In this document: positions 40,866-52,429 of the stretch, piece by piece | How positions within the stretch are numbered: position 1 is the first letter of the stretch | How the letters are laid out: each line of letters starts with the position of its first letter | Assembly: GCA_012845835.1 (NCBI GenBank) | Contig: JABAKD010000015.1 | Location: 8,929,967 to 8,993,966, forward strand | From: Undaria pinnatifida | Lineage: Eukaryota > Sar > Phaeophyceae > Laminariales > Alariaceae | Direction: 5' to 3' | Length of the DNA stretch: 64,000 bases | Notes under the pieces: generated by a model | What the model saw: the letters and a program-made list of their open reading frames with translations, nothing else | What the model was told of the DNA's origin: nothing | Databases searched by the model: none | Program-made: the position numbers and the translations under genes

Positions 40866-42700
40866 GTGTATCTATATCGAGCCGAAAGGGAGGGCAGAGC
40901 TACGGCAGCCAGATTGCAAGCTCAAAAAAACGAGGCAGTACACGACCCGGCTGGGGGGGGAGCGCGGCAACGGGGCCGCGCACAGAAAGGGGGCGAAGGC
41001 GTGCGGCAACGGGGCCGTACACGATCAGGAACGCAGGAAACGCGGTAAAGGGGCAGCAGGAAAGGGGGGCAGCAGAAAAGGGGGGCAGCAGAGAAGGGGG
41101 GTAGAGCGATGGCAGCCAGGCTGCGGGCTCACGGGGGCGAAAGGGGGGGGGTTGTACGGCAAGCAGGCCGTACCCGACCCGGCCGGGGGGCGGAAGCCCG
41201 GCAATGGGGCCGCGCAAAGAAAGGGGGGCGAGGTTGCGGCAATTGGGCCGTACACGATCAGGCTGGGAGGAACTCGGCAACGGGGCCGCAGAAAAGAGGG
41301 GCAGGGCTACGGCAGCTTGACTGCAAGCTCAAAAAAACGAGGCCGTACACGACCCGGCCGGGTGCGGAGTGCGGCAACGGGGCCGTGCACAAAAAAGAGG
41401 GCGGGAATTCGGCAACGCGGTCGTTCATGACCAGGTCGGCAGGGAATGCGGCAACGGGGCCGTACACGATCAGGTCGGCAGGAAACGCGGCAACGGGGCC
41501 ACAGACAAGGGGGTCGGAGCGACGGCAGTCAGGCTGCGGGCTCACGGGTGGGGGGGGGGGGGGGTTACGGCAAGGAGGCCGTACACAACCCGGCCGGGAG
41601 GGGAGCGCGGCAACGGGAGCGTACACTATCAGGCCGGGAGGGAAAGCGGCGACTGGGCAGCAGAAAAGGGGGGCAGAGCGATGGGAGCCAGGCTGCGGGC
41701 TCACGGGGGGGGAGGGGCGGGGGTTGTACGGCAGGCAGGCCGTACACGATTCGGCCGGGGGGCTGCATCCCGGCAACGGGGCCGCGCTAGGAATGGAGGG
41801 GAGAGGGTGCGGCAACGGGGCCGTACACTATCAGGCCGGGAGGGAAAGCGGCCACCGGGCAGAAGAAAAGGGGAGCAGAACGATGTCATCCAGGCTGCGG
41901 GCTCACGGGGGGGGAGGGAGGGGGTTGTACGGCAGGCAGGCGGGAGAGCTGCACCCCGGCAACGGGGCCGCGCAAGGAATGGAGGGGGGAGGGTGCGGCA
42001 ACAGGGCCGTTCACGATCAGGCCGGGAGGGAACGTGGCAACGGGGCCGCAGAAAAGGGGGGCAGAGCGACGGCAGCCAGGCTGCGGGCTCAAAAAGGACA
42101 AGAGGGGTGACTTGAAAAGGGGGCCGCGCAAGGGCGGGGGGGGGGGGGAGGTGTACGGCATCGAGACCTGGGGGGGAGCGCGGCACCGAGGCCGCGCAAA
42201 AAAAGGGGGGGGGGGGGGGTTCGGTAACTGTACCGCAAAAAACAAACAAACAAACAAACGAAAAGGGGACAAAGCGACGGCAGCGAAGCTGCGAGTTAAA
42301 TAAAATAGGAAAAAATGAATGAATAAATATATTTATGACATAAATATATCACGTAAATGGAGCGGAGTGGATAATATATCACGCAAGGGAGGGGGGGAGG
42401 GGGGTATACGGCAACGAGGCCGTGAGCGACCCGACCGGGAAGAACGTGGCAACGGGGGCGCGCAAAGAAAGGGGAGGGTGGGCAGGGTGCGGCAACGGGA
42501 GCCGTACACGATCAGACCGGGAGCGAACGCGGCAACGGGGTCACGCAAAGCAAGGGGGGGCAGAGTGTGCGGCGATCGGGCGGCACACAACCAGGCGGGG
42601 GGGTTACGCGGCACCAGGGCCGCGCAAAGAAACGGGTGAGGGGCGCGCGGCAACAGGGCCGTACACAAGCAGGCGGGGGTAGGAGAACGGTGACAGGGCT
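40866..42700 (+). repeat. GC-rich tandem array, ~190-bp units with 35-45-bp sub-repeats
   Basis: Unit marks 'ggcagccaggctgcgggctc' occur near 40905, 41110, 41308, 41523, 41686, 41886, 42071 and 42278. Within each unit, 'gcggcaacggggccgtacac' followed by 'gatcaggccggga' repeats two to four times with alternating 'ggggccgcgcaaagaaa'. Past 42300 only the sub-repeat continues. The array sits just upstream of the RT of the candidate retroelement and may be part of it. Confidence 0.85.
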
Positions 42701-42711
42701 GTGCTAAAAAA

Positions 42712-43560
42712 TTGGGGAGCAGGCGGCAACTGGACCTGGCGGATGTGATGGGCCAGATTGTCAAGAGGGTGTTGGGGCTACGGGACAAAATCGGGACAGG
42801 TAGAAGGATCCTGATACAGAGACTGGACGTGAAGAGCGCCTTTAGGCAGGTGGGAGTGGACCCACAGCCAAGGCGGCAAATTTCGGGTACAGGCGGAGTC
42901 CATATTTGTCTATCGACTTTCGGCTGCAGTTCGGGTGGAGGGGGAGCCCAGAGCAGTGGGGAATGATCGCCAGCGAGGTTTTGGAGTCACATCGGCAGAC
43001 CACAAAGGAAGGATTGGCGAGAGAGTCGCTGCTAAGTAAGAAGGGGGCTTGGGGAAGGTGGGGTAGGCGCTGGGAGGGATGCGGCGGCTTCTGCAGCGGA
43101 GCAAGCTGCATCTCAATGGGCAGGAAAATGCGGGGGGGGGGGGGGAGGGGGGGAGGAGAGGTAGAAGGACGGCAAAAGCAAGCAGGGTGCGGGATCTTAC
43201 GGAGGGGTTCATGGCCGACGTGGAGTGGTTGAGATGGTGCCTGGTGGCAGGCTTGGTAGGGAGAGAAGAGTCGGTGGCGCCGTTCTTCTGGTTCGTGAAA
43301 CAGCCCCGCAGAGGGACATGGTTCGGACGCTTTATTCGAGGCGGTAGGGGTTTCGGGCCTGGAGACGAGGGGGAGCTTGAAGTGGAATGAGCGAGGATGT
43401 GTTCGGAGATTGCGCACAGCGATGCACTTGGGGCGAGGTGCGAAGTCGATTCGAAGGAATTATGCACAAGGTTGGTGAATGTGGATGAACTCGAGTATCA
43501 TGAGAAGGATGGAAACTAGTTGGGGAATGAGATGGACGAGTGGGAGTTGGCGGATGAGCT
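42712..43560 (+). pseudogene. DIRS/PAT-like reverse transcriptase-RNase H, deleted and frameshifted
   Basis: The protein would copy element RNA and degrade the template. Blocks in order: VMGQIVKRVLGLRDKIGTG, then RILIQRLDVKSAFRQVGVDP (RT motif A with its Asp). After a frameshift comes IDFRLQFGWRGSPEQWGMIA (motif B region) and ESHRQTTKEGLARE. The segment that should hold the active-site DD (motif C) is missing, so there is an internal deletion near 43030. Then come MRRLLQRSKLHLNGQENAG and LTEGFMADVEWLRWCLVAGL, with PFFWFVKQ (connector to RNase H). The 'DVKSAFRQ ... FGW.GSP..WG' signature is that of DIRS-type RTs. Confidence 0.75.
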
Positions 43561-43609
43561 GGCAGTGACCGTAGCTTACTGCTGCGCGAGAAGGAAGAAA
43601 TAGAAGGCG

Positions 43610-44250
43610 ACCAAGGTGGGGAAGTTGATAGCGGTAGACTTCTACCACGAGCATTGGGGGGGGGCTGCCATTGCCGCGGAGTTAATTAAGGATCGAGGAC
43701 GTGGAGAAACGATTTAGAGGGCTCTTGTGGAAGGGGAAAACCATGCGCGGGTGAGGAGGCCGCTGACATGGGAGATGATCAGGGTGATGGACGAAAGCGC
43801 CAGTGAGTGGGGGATAGGCAGGAGGATAGAGTAGATCGGACACCCCTGCACGAATCAGCTGTTATTGAGGGCCACGGAGCTGTTCGCGGAGGAAGGGAGG
43901 AAGTGGCACGAGGTTTGCTGCTTGAGGAGGAGAGATGTGGCCTTCTCCGAGAAAGGGTTGCAGTTGGAGGCTCGGAAATAGGAAGACAGAAGATACGATA
44001 AAGATGAACTTGAAAAGGAGAAAGGGGACCAGGTGAGAAAAGGGGCGGTAGCCGTGAGAACAACACGACGGGCGGGGGGGGGGCGGGGGGGGCGGAAAAG
44101 GAACGTAGTGGACTTAATGGTGGAACTGGTCGAGTACTATCGGAGGACAGTTCCGGGGAGGTAGAACACCCCGCGGATGCCGTAAAGGAGCGGGAAAAGA
44201 CGGGGTGTATGAGAGAGAAAGAGAGGTTTCGCTCACGGAGCGGACTGGAG
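43610..44250 (+). pseudogene. Tyrosine recombinase (DIRS/PAT-like integrase), broken
   Basis: This enzyme family joins circular element DNA to the genome through a Tyr nucleophile. The plus strand reads LIAVDFYHEHWGG, a stop, ALVEGENHARVRRPLTWEMI, ESASEWGIGRR, a stop, NQLLLRATELFAEEGRKWHE (with the first catalytic Arg), CCLRRRDVAFSEKGLQLEAR, and after shifts GDQVRKGAVAVRTT and VVDLMVELVEYYRR. RVRRP..W and DVAF are shared with the copy at 59819-60920. The C-terminal HxxR and Tyr blocks were not found before B1. Confidence 0.72.
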
Positions 44251-44584
44251 GGAGTGGAGAGGAAATGAAGAGGGTTGTTGGGCGGGGGGGGGGGGGGTCT
44301 GATAATTGGTCCCGGAAGAATGCGCGCCGCACACCGGAAAGAGAAGGGAAGCGGCAAGACCAGCGGAGATGGGAGCACAGCCATGGACGATCCAGAGGAA
44401 AGGGAAGTTGGGCGTCGAAAGAATTTCGGGGCACGTGAAGTATACTGTGGAATATCCCCTCTGGGTGTCCAGGGTTCAAGTAGGAAGGGAAGGAGCGCCT
44501 AGTAGACAACCGGGGCAAGGGACGAGATGGAGTGTGGACAGGTAGATAAATCGTAGATGCAAGCATGGAACGCGGCTTCTGAAT
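44251..44584 (+). other. Region between recombinase and B1
   Basis: Purine-rich sequence with a G run at 44282-44297. It probably covers the lost recombinase C-terminus; no motif remains. Confidence 0.4.
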
Positions 44585-44785
44585 GGGCTTCCGGGTGTTG
44601 AGGTTATGTGTCGAAAGTAGAGGGCAGGTCAGCCGCGTACAATGGCTGGGAGAGGGAACGGAGGAGACGGGGGGGGCGGAGGAAACGGGACGAGGGAGTG
44701 GCCGCCAGTTCCCACTCTCCCTCCCCCGGGGATAACGCTATGATATTAATAAACACGCATATTTTCGCGAACAGGAGACGAAAAT
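44585..44785 (+). repeat. Split direct repeat B1
   Basis: It is 201 bp and homologous to 45228-45428 (also 201 bp): 'gggcttccgg.tgttgag', 'agtagagggcaggt.ggccgcg' and 'gatattaat.aacacgca.at'. It ends where A2 begins. Confidence 0.8.
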
Positions 44786-45086
44786 GTAATTATGTCGGAA
44801 CAGTCTGCAGTTTGGCGGAACGGAAATGAAATATCGGAGAACCGGGTAGTAAGGGGGAGGTGGTTCCAGGAAAATAATTATGGAAACATGGGAGATTCTC
44901 AGCAGCATCAGCATAGTACTGCAGCAGCACAGCAGCAGCGAGCATCAGACACGACAACCCGTAGAGAAAAAAGAAACAAGTGCCCACGCTGCAGAGGCAA
45001 AAACAGCAGTAGTAGCACCATGGTTAAAATTGACGGCATGAGCATAAGGGATAGAGAGGCCGCGAGGGGAACACCAATTGCAATCT
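44786..45086 (+). repeat. Split direct repeat A2
   Basis: This is the partner of A1 (36951-37271). It carries an open frame of 112 codons (44792-45127) with KRNKCPRCRGKNSSSSTMV, a small CxxC motif; A1 has stops in the corresponding frame. A2 lies directly against B1. Confidence 0.75.
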
Positions 45087-45227
45087 CCCATCCACCCACC
45101 CGATCGCTTCACGACCAAGAGGGCTAAAAGGGGGGTTGGGGGTGGAGAAGGTGAGAGAAGGAAAGGAAAGAAGGGGGGATGAGTTCTTTCTTCATCGTGT
45201 TTTGATTCTTTGAAGGGGGCGAGAGAG
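45087..45227 (+). other. x spacer between A2 and B2
   Basis: 141 bp, purine-rich, without likeness to other parts of the element. Confidence 0.5.
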
Positions 45228-45428
45228 GGGCTTCCGGTTGTTGAGCTTTTCTGTCGGGAGTAGAGGGCAGGTAGGCCGCGTACAATAGCCGGGATAGGGA
45301 ACGGGGGAGAGGGGGGGGGCAGGGGAAACGGGATGAGGGAGAGCCGCCAGTTTTCATCCTCCCCCCCCCGGGAAGAACGCCACGATATTAATGAACACGC
45401 AAATTTTCGTGAAGAGGAGACCAAAATA
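45228..45428 (+). repeat. Split direct repeat B2 (candidate right terminus)
   Basis: This is the partner of B1; the likeness ends at 'agaccaaaata'. The sequence beyond is unrelated, consistent with an element end. Confidence 0.78.
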
Positions 45429-45599
45429 CAAGTACTCCGTTAAATATGCCCCTTGCAAGATCTACAAAACAATGTGGTCTTCCTCGCATTTAACCGAAAT
45501 ATTAAATTTGCACCTAGCTATCCGCCACAACACACGAAAAGTGTTTTAGTGCCCGCGGAGAGACAATTTCTTCTGTGGTAACAAACTTCATACCATAGG

Positions 45600-46900
45600 T
45601 ATATCAGAAACGGGTTTTGTAGTTTCCGCGCACAGACTGGCTAACATCACCCTGTTGACCCTGATGGCTACACTGTAGTTGCAAGGGGAGTCGACGACCT
45701 ACATCCTTTATGAGGACACACAACCCGTAATACACGAGATCGGAGTATCACACACAGCTTGCAAAGATGGTTTTTGACAAAATGTTCGACCTCACAGATG
45801 GAATGTATTTCCCTCTTTGGTAGTATATGCTCGATATATCCACGCGTACAACAAGCCCCTACATATCTTTGATCTCACACCCGAAGTGTATTTGAATATT
45901 ATTTGTGACCTAAACCTGCTAAAAAAAACTCTCCCCCCCCCCCCCTCCCCCCCCTCTCGCTCTCCCTTACTCAAACGCCCCACCAAATATCGAAATCCGC
46001 CAGATTAGTAAACACTTTACGCACAGGATATCACCTCATTATCTTTCGAAAGCCATCCATGCCGATGCTTTCCCCCCCCCCCCGCCCCGAACGCCCCCTT
46101 CTTACATCACCCACACCATCGCCTAGACCTAGCACCACACGAAAACAAACCCCTCACCTAAAACCCTTTCTTCCACCCCCCCCCCCCTCCCCCCCGCCCC
46201 CCCCCGCTCCCCCCCGTCCCCGCCCCCCCCCGGCCCCCACCCCCCACCTTCCCCCCCCAACCCATCCTAACCATACCCTCTCGAACACTCCACCCTTTCT
46301 CTACTCACTGATTGTACGACTTACCCCAGGATATACATGATAAACTGATGCAATATTTCCAAAACCGGCACATTTATCCCCTCAAAATAATGTATACTTT
46401 CCACTCACATATTGAGCTGCCCCCCCCCCCCCCCGCCCCCCCAATAATAAACTGGTGCCAAAACCGTCAGATTTATCCCCTTGAAAGGATTATAACTTAC
46501 ATGCACAAATTGCGCCCCCCTTTCCCCCTCCCCCCCCCCATCCAAACCCGCTCGCTTTTGATTAAAACCAGGCCCCCACGTCCTTCAAAACTCCGCCCCC
46601 CCCCCCACACCGGTTATTCGACTTACAAGATTCACTTGATAAAAGCATACATTTCCCTTCACAGCTGTCAGATTTTGTCCCCCTTAGAAACGGGTTTTAT
46701 AGTTTCCGCGCACAGACCGGCTATAATCACCCTGTTGACCCTTATAGCTACACTGTACTTGTAAGGGGAGTCGCCGACCTATATCCTTAATGAGGACACA
46801 CAACTCGTAATGCGCGCGATCGGAGTATCACACACAGATTGCAAAGATGAGTTTCGACGAAACCGTCGATCTCACAGCTGGAGTGTATTTTCATTTTTTA
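45600..46900 (-). repeat. Reverse R1-satellite composite
   Basis: On the minus strand: R1 with modules (46900-46320), one diverged satellite unit (about 46150-45850: 'ggtgctaggtctaggcgatg', 'ggcatggatggctttcgaaa'), and a second R1 (45810-45600). C tracts mark the module borders. It corresponds to one copy of the locus at 58.0-59.1 kb in the opposite orientation. Confidence 0.85.
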
Positions 46901-46924
46901 TAATATATGCTTTTTGCTTACCGC

Positions 46925-47010
46925 AATTAGTTGCAATATGATGGTGAGAATTGAACTCAAGGACCAACTATGCGACGGTAACCACTATTCGTAGACCACA
47001 GCAGTGTGTA
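46925..47010 (-). repeat. tRNA-like SINE S3 head
   Basis: The minus strand has 'tggtctacgaatagtggtta' and, 30 bp later, 'ggtccttgagttcaattctc', resembling pol III A and B boxes. The same 'gttggtccttgagtt' lies at 48017-48032 (minus). It is too diverged for a working tRNA gene. Confidence 0.5.
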
Positions 47011-47059
47011 GCATGGGCGACACATTTCTTCCTTTTTCTCTTTTTTATTATTATATTTC

Positions 47060-47165
47060 AAGTACATCAGCCGTGAGCTCGACGAAATTCGGGTCGATAC
47101 TCATCTTCGCTTGCGCTGCGTTGTTGATACTAGTGATATACCTTGTGGGCGAGTTTTTCTTGATG
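47060..47165 (+). repeat. R1 head, strongly diverged
   Basis: 'aagtacatcagccgtgagct', 'cgacgaaattcgggtcgata' and 'tactcatcttcgcttgcg' follow the R1 order. A similar diverged form lies at 51300-51390. Confidence 0.5.
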
Positions 47166-47849
47166 GGAGGGGTTCTATTATTTTGCTTCAAATATATACA
47201 TATTCAAGAGCTCCGCATGGGAGCCGGCATACACTGCCATCCATGTTTCGGGTGGGGCAGGGCAGCACTTCGAATTGTTCGATTCAAAACTTGGTAGAGT
47301 GGAACAATTCACGACACACAATCATGGTCTGCGCTTACAGTATGTAAGGTATTGCCAACAGTTCGATACAGGCTAACAATCATAACGCCTCCTTGCAATC
47401 AATAGCTATCTTTTTTTCGAGTGAATGCGATTCCGTGCTTCATCCATCAGATTTCGACCATATAGATCCGAGCACACACACGCCGACTGACCCTTTAGTC
47501 TGGCGACAAAACGTGTCCAGTGTGTTGCTTAAGATACTTTTGCTCAACCAAGCATCCGGGGCCAGTAAGGTGACTGACCATATAGGCTGCGTGTGATTAG
47601 AGAAGTTGTACAAAGACCAATTGCATAATACAACAGCAGTCAGTCCAGATCAAGTCGATCGGTGCAATTTGCTTGTGTATCTCTGTATTATTCCAGCTGC
47701 AGTAATAATACACTTCACATATATATCTCGTTTTTCCCATCCCACTTAGTGTGATTCTCGCATTACTCCCCCCCTGCCAGTGGTAGTTAGTGTATAAATA
47801 TAATCCGGGGTCATATAGCGGGCTCCTCTCCCCCATCCCCACTACGGTA
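47166..47849. other. No recognisable feature
   Basis: No gene or shared repeat is seen. Confidence 0.4.
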
Positions 47850-48107
47850 CCTGCAGTAATATTTATCGCGGGGAGAATTCATTCAGCATTTACTTCCCTC
47901 GTCCATTCGCGTCGATTTGTACCTACCCATGCTACTATCCGATTTCAGCAGTTAGTTGATCCGTTCTTCCTCATTTGTTTCAAGTAATTAAAGCAACCAA
48001 AGCTCACAACGGTGGGTATTTAACTCAAGGACCAACGCAAGTATTAATAGTACTATTAGTATTCGAGTGAAACCCCACTAGACCACCGGGGCGACCGGCT
48101 CTATATC
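47850..48107 (-). repeat. SINE-like S3, fuller copy
   Basis: The minus strand begins 'ccggtcgccccggtggtcta' (A-box like). It continues 'gttggtccttgagttaaat' (B-box like), 'gttgtgagctttggttgctt', 'ggatcaactaactgctgaaa' and ends 'gataaatattactgcaggta'. It meets the S1 copy at 48113 head to head; both start from a CCCCGGTGG core. Confidence 0.6.
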
Positions 48108-48112
48108 ACTCA

Positions 48113-48415
48113 TTGCCCCGGTGGCGTATAGGTTTAGATCCTCGAGCCCGGTATAGGTCGGCATTGTGCATTCGAATCTCCCCGAATGCGTATTCGTATA
48201 TCTTGTCGTATTGTGCACAAGTTGACTTGCGGAAAGCGCGAGAGCGTGAGTTAGTAACACTCGTTGAAAAATCGACCGTCAGTGGGTGCTGAGCCCTATG
48301 CGCCAAAATCAAATGAAGACAACAATCGGGGGGGGGAAGGGAAGGACGACACCTGTGACCGCGGCTTGTATGTCCAGAAGCTAAAAAGTAGAAGTGTGTC
48401 AAAACAAGAAAAAAA
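48113..48415 (+). repeat. tRNA-derived SINE S1, copy 3
   Basis: Head CCCCGGTGGCGTATAGGTTT, B-box like GTGCATTCGAATCTCC, body 'ttgacttgcggaaagcgcga', 3' 'acacctgtgaccgcggcttg' and an A-rich tail. Confidence 0.88.
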
Positions 48416-48699
48416 ATCACTAGAAGAGACGGTCAATTAGTAATCAGCAGCAATAAGGAGCACGTCAAGTACGAAGCATACAAAATTATTTGTCAGTTAC
48501 GTACCAACACACGACCGCTCGCGCTTGACCGGCAAACGACCATAGCAGCAACGGAGTCAGGGACCACAGCAACAACAGCAAAGAAAGCCATCTAACTGCC
48601 TACTTGCCACCACCTTCGAGTGGCGCAGCTTAGCAACAGGATGAACTTGTATAATGCAACCCTCGAAGCCCACACCCGCAATGCTGCTGCGTGGCTTTT
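48416..48699. other. No recognisable feature
   Basis: CAG/CAA-rich sequence; nothing assignable. Confidence 0.4.
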
Positions 48700-48850
48700 C
48701 CTGGCGCCGCAGTTATCCTAATAAATATTACTTCCTCCTCGTTTAGTCATGCGTGCGCTTCAGCAGTTTGTTGATCCATTTTCTTCCCATTTTTTTCTGC
48801 GAATAAATAAAGCCAACAAAGCTCACAACGCTGCTTGCCACCGCAAAAAT
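48700..48850 (-). repeat. SINE-like S3, body fragment
   Basis: The minus strand shares 'gttgtgagctttgttggctt', 'ggatcaacaaactgctgaa' and 'taatatttattag' with 47850-48012. Confidence 0.6.
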
Positions 48851-48954
48851 CTAAACATTTATAGCAACTACCGTTTGTAAACGATGCCAATTTTGTAAAT
48901 CATCCATCCGCTGCAGACATCAAGATACAAGCAAAATCTCCGGAATTCCTCCTC

Positions 48955-49172
48955 GACATGCGGTATTTTTACAACTTCTCTCTTGTCTCCCTCGGCCTCC
49001 GTCTGCGTTCACGTCGTTGTGCGGAACGGACACGGCCGGGCGAGGGGCGTTGGAGCCGCCCCCCGAAGACGGCGCTTGAACGAAGCTGTTTGACTGAGAA
49101 TTTCAGTTCCGCGAATCGCGTAATACTTAAGACGAGACGAAAAGGAAGCTCCTGACCGAATCCCTGAAACAA
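48955..49172 (+). repeat. Dispersed repeat R4, copy 2
   Basis: 'acttctctcttgtctccctc', a GC-rich stretch, 'ccgaagacggcgcttgaacg', 'gctgtttgactgag' and 'cctgaccgaatccctg'. It is the most complete copy with 52430-52655. Confidence 0.65.
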
Positions 49173-49199
49173 AAGAACGGTTTCATATATATATTATAA

Positions 49200-51230
49200 A
49201 AATTAAAATACACTCCAGCTGTGAGATCGAAGATTTCGTCGAAACTCATCTTTGCAAGCTGTATGTGATACTCCGATCGCGCGCATTACGGGTTGTGTGT
49301 CCTCATTAAGGATATAGGTCGGCGACTCCCCTTACAGCTACAGTGTAGCTATCAGGGTCAACAGGATGATTTTAGTCAGTCTGTGCGCGGAAACTATAAA
49401 ACCCGTTTCTGAGGGGGACAAAATCTGACAGCTGTGAAGGGAAAGGGGGGGCCTGGTTTTGATCCAAAGCGAGCGGGTTTGGAGGGGGGGGGGGGGGGGG
49501 GGAAGGGGCAATTTGTGCATGTAAGCTATAAATCCTTTCGAGGGGATAAATCTGACGGTTTTGGCACCACCAGTATATTATTGGGGGCGGGGGGGGTGGG
49601 GGGGGGGGGGGTTGGGGCGGGGGGGGGGGGGGGGGGCAGCTCGATATGTGCCTGGAAACTATACATTATTTCGAGGGGATAAATGTGACATTTTTGGAAA
49701 TAATACATCAGTTTATCGTGTATATCCTGGGGTAAGTCGTACGATTAGTGAGTAAAGAGAGGGTGGAGTGTTCGAGGGGGTGGGGTTGGGATGGGTTGGG
49801 GGGGGAGGGTGGGGGGTGGGGGCGGGGGTGGGGGGCGGGGGGGGGGGGAAAAGGGCTTTAGGTGAGGGGTTTGTTATACGTGTGGTGCTAGGTCTAGGCG
49901 AAGGTGCGGGTGATGGGGAAGAAGGGGGCGTTCGAGGCGGGGGGGGGGGGGGGGGAACACAGCGGCATGGATGGCTCTCGAAAGATAATGAGGTGATATC
50001 CTGTGCGTGAAGTGTTTATTAATGTGGCGGATTTTGATATTTGGTGGGGCGTTTGAGTAAGGGAGAGCAAGAGGGGGGGGGGGGATTTTTAGGAGGTTTA
50101 GGTCACAAATAATATTCAAATACACTTCGGCTGTGAGATCAAAGATATGTAGCAGCTTGTTATACGCGTGGTGCTAGGTCTAGGCGATCGTGTAGGTGGT
50201 CGGAAAAGAGGGGGCGTTGGAGGGGGGGGGCGGGGGGGGGGGGGGGGGAATAATTGAAACCTTCGTCATGGATGGTCAGAAAGATAATGACGTGGTATCA
50301 ACTGCGTATAGGTGGTTTATTACTCAGGCCGATTTTGATTGTGAGTGGGGCGTTTGGACAGACTAGGCGGAAGGGGGCGGGGGGGGGATCGGGGGACGGA
50401 GGGGCGGGGGGGGGGAAAGGGTTGGGGTTTGTTATGAAAAAGAGGTCAGTGGAGGGGGAGGGGAGGGGGGGGGGGGGGGGGGGGGGCGCGGGGGCGGGAC
50501 ATTTCAATATGTGCGCGGAAACTATAAATTCTCAAAGGGGACAAACCTGACGATTGAAGCAATAAGACATCCCTTTATATCATCTGGCTTGTAATGTTTA
50601 CTATTCTAGAAGGTTTGATGTTAGATGCAGCATGCAACCCAGTGTTTAAGTGTAGTAAATAACGTGTTAAATCTTCACAGTTTGTTGTTGTATGATACAT
50701 CGATCGAAAGCTAGAATATTTTATAGAATATTTGTAGGTACCATTATTTTCTGACATCGCTAATTATAAGAAAGAGATACGTATTGTCAAATGCAACAGG
50801 CGAGGTGATGTGGTCATGCACTGTGTTTGTCACCATCATCATACAGTCACCATTATTATCGACATCGCTAATTATACGCACGAGATACGTATTGCCAAAT
50901 ACAGCATGCGAGGTGATGTATGTGGCCATGTGCTGCCTCCGTCATTGAGCATTAGAGGGAGGGATGCGAATCGACGCTTGGTATACATGTGCTCAATTAC
51001 GTTACCTCATTAGTCATACTTGGTATACACGCGCTCAATCACGTTACCTCGTTAGTAATACTTCGCTTGGCATAGGTGGGGAGGCGATCGTGCACACGGT
51101 ATGTACGAAATACCCTACGTAATGGGTTGGTAAGGTTGTCTACCGCAATTTTAACACATCTGCTTGTGCTTCCTTTTCCAAATTATTTTTGTCTCAAATA
51201 AATGTACGATTTCACGCCTATTATATATAT
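49200..51230 (+). repeat. Duplicate of the satellite locus, contracted
   Basis: It corresponds part by part to 27341-32170: R1 (49200-49440), two modules, 'gagtgttcgaggggg', one typical satellite unit (49860-50110), the variant unit (50140-50400), the R1 end module and the ~660-bp tail (50565-51230). The tail is nearly identical to 31500-32165. The difference in length (about 2.0 against 4.8 kb) is almost entirely satellite units. Confidence 0.92.
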
Positions 51231-51299
51231 AAATATATATATATATGTTCTTTTCTGTCTTTCTCCATTATAATGATTGGTGTTGGTATTCTTTGAAAA

Positions 51300-52260
51300 A
51301 AAATCAAGTAGTCAGCTGTGAGTTCGACGAATTTCGGGTCAACACTCGTCTTTGCAAGCGGCGTTGTTGGTACTTGTAACGTAATATGTAGATAGTTTTA
51401 CAAATGAGAGGGGTCCTAGTTTACTGTTTTGGAAAAAAATAACAAGGTATAGACTATATTTTTTTTTTTCTTTTGTGGTGAGTGTTGGTATTTTCACTTC
51501 ATGTGGGAATTTTGATCTCGACCTAACACCATAATATCTATTATAACCCCCCCCCCGTCTTTGTTTTATCTTTTCTTTCGCTCTCTCTTGCTCAAACGCC
51601 CCACCTAATATCAAAATCCGCCAGAGTAATATACACTTCCACGCCCTGGACATCACCTCATTATCGTTTTAGAGCCGTCCATGCCACTGCTGCAATTCCC
51701 CGCCCTCCCCCTGCCCCCAACACCCCCTCCTTCCCAACCACCCGCACCATCGCCTAGATCTAGCTCCACGCGTAGAGCAAACCCCTACATCTATGCGACC
51801 TAAAGCCCTCCCCTCCCACCGCAACATCCCCCCCCCCTCTCCCACAAGAGGGATTCATAGATTCCACGCACAAATTGAGCTGCGTCACCTGTCCCTTCCC
51901 CCCCCCCTCCAACCCCGCTCGCTTTTGATAAAAACCAGGCCCCCACGTCCTTAAAAACCCCGCCCTCCCCTCACCGGTTATTCGACTTACAGAATTTCAT
52001 TGATAAAAGGACACATTTCCCTCCACAGCTGTCAGATTTTGTCCCCCTCAGAAACGGGTTTTATAGTTTCCGCGCACAGACTGACTAACATCACTCCGTT
52101 GACCCCGATAGCTACACTGTAGTTGTAAGGGGAGTCGCCGACCTATATCTATAATGAGGACACACAACCCGTAATACGCGCGATCGGAGTATCACACACA
52201 GCTTGCAATGATGAGTTTCGACGATTTCTTCGATCTCACAGCTGGAGTGTATTTTCATAT
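51300..52260 (-). repeat. Diverged R1 head and a reverse R1-satellite composite
   Basis: 51300-51390 is a diverged forward R1 head. 51590-51800 is a reverse satellite-type unit ('caaacgccccacctaatatc', 'gagccgtccatgccactgct', 'cgcctagatctag'). 51840-52260 is reverse modules and R1 with C tracts. Confidence 0.8.
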
Positions 52261-52429
52261 TTTATAATCTCATACCCACCGCAGTACCATGGATGGGGAT
52301 TTTTTTTACAGAATATAATGTTTTGTTTGGGACAAAACATGACGCCAATTTGCAAATGATGTCTTGCCACATTTCATGTTATCAACCTCTCCATACACAT
52401 GTACATCAAGATCCAAAGAATAACTGGAG

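Larger units (their letters stand above)
36951..45428 (+). mobile_element. DIRS/PAT-like tyrosine-recombinase retroelement with split direct repeats (candidate)
   Basis: The order on the plus strand is A1 (36951-37271), an unassigned ORF region with a nested MITE, a GC-rich tandem array, RT and RNase H (42712-43560), tyrosine recombinase (43610-44250), then B1 (44585-44785), A2 (44786-45086) and B2 (45228-45428). A1-ORFs-B1-A2-B2 is the layout of PAT/Ngaro-type retroelements, which integrate with a tyrosine recombinase and have no LTRs or target duplication. A spacer of about 140 bp between A2 and B2 departs from the textbook form. All coding parts are broken. Confidence 0.65.

Noticed and set aside
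40864-42115. Overlapping plus-strand frames of 188, 333 and 248 codons
   Set aside because: They arise from the GC-rich tandem array, which lacks stops in several frames at once and on both strands.
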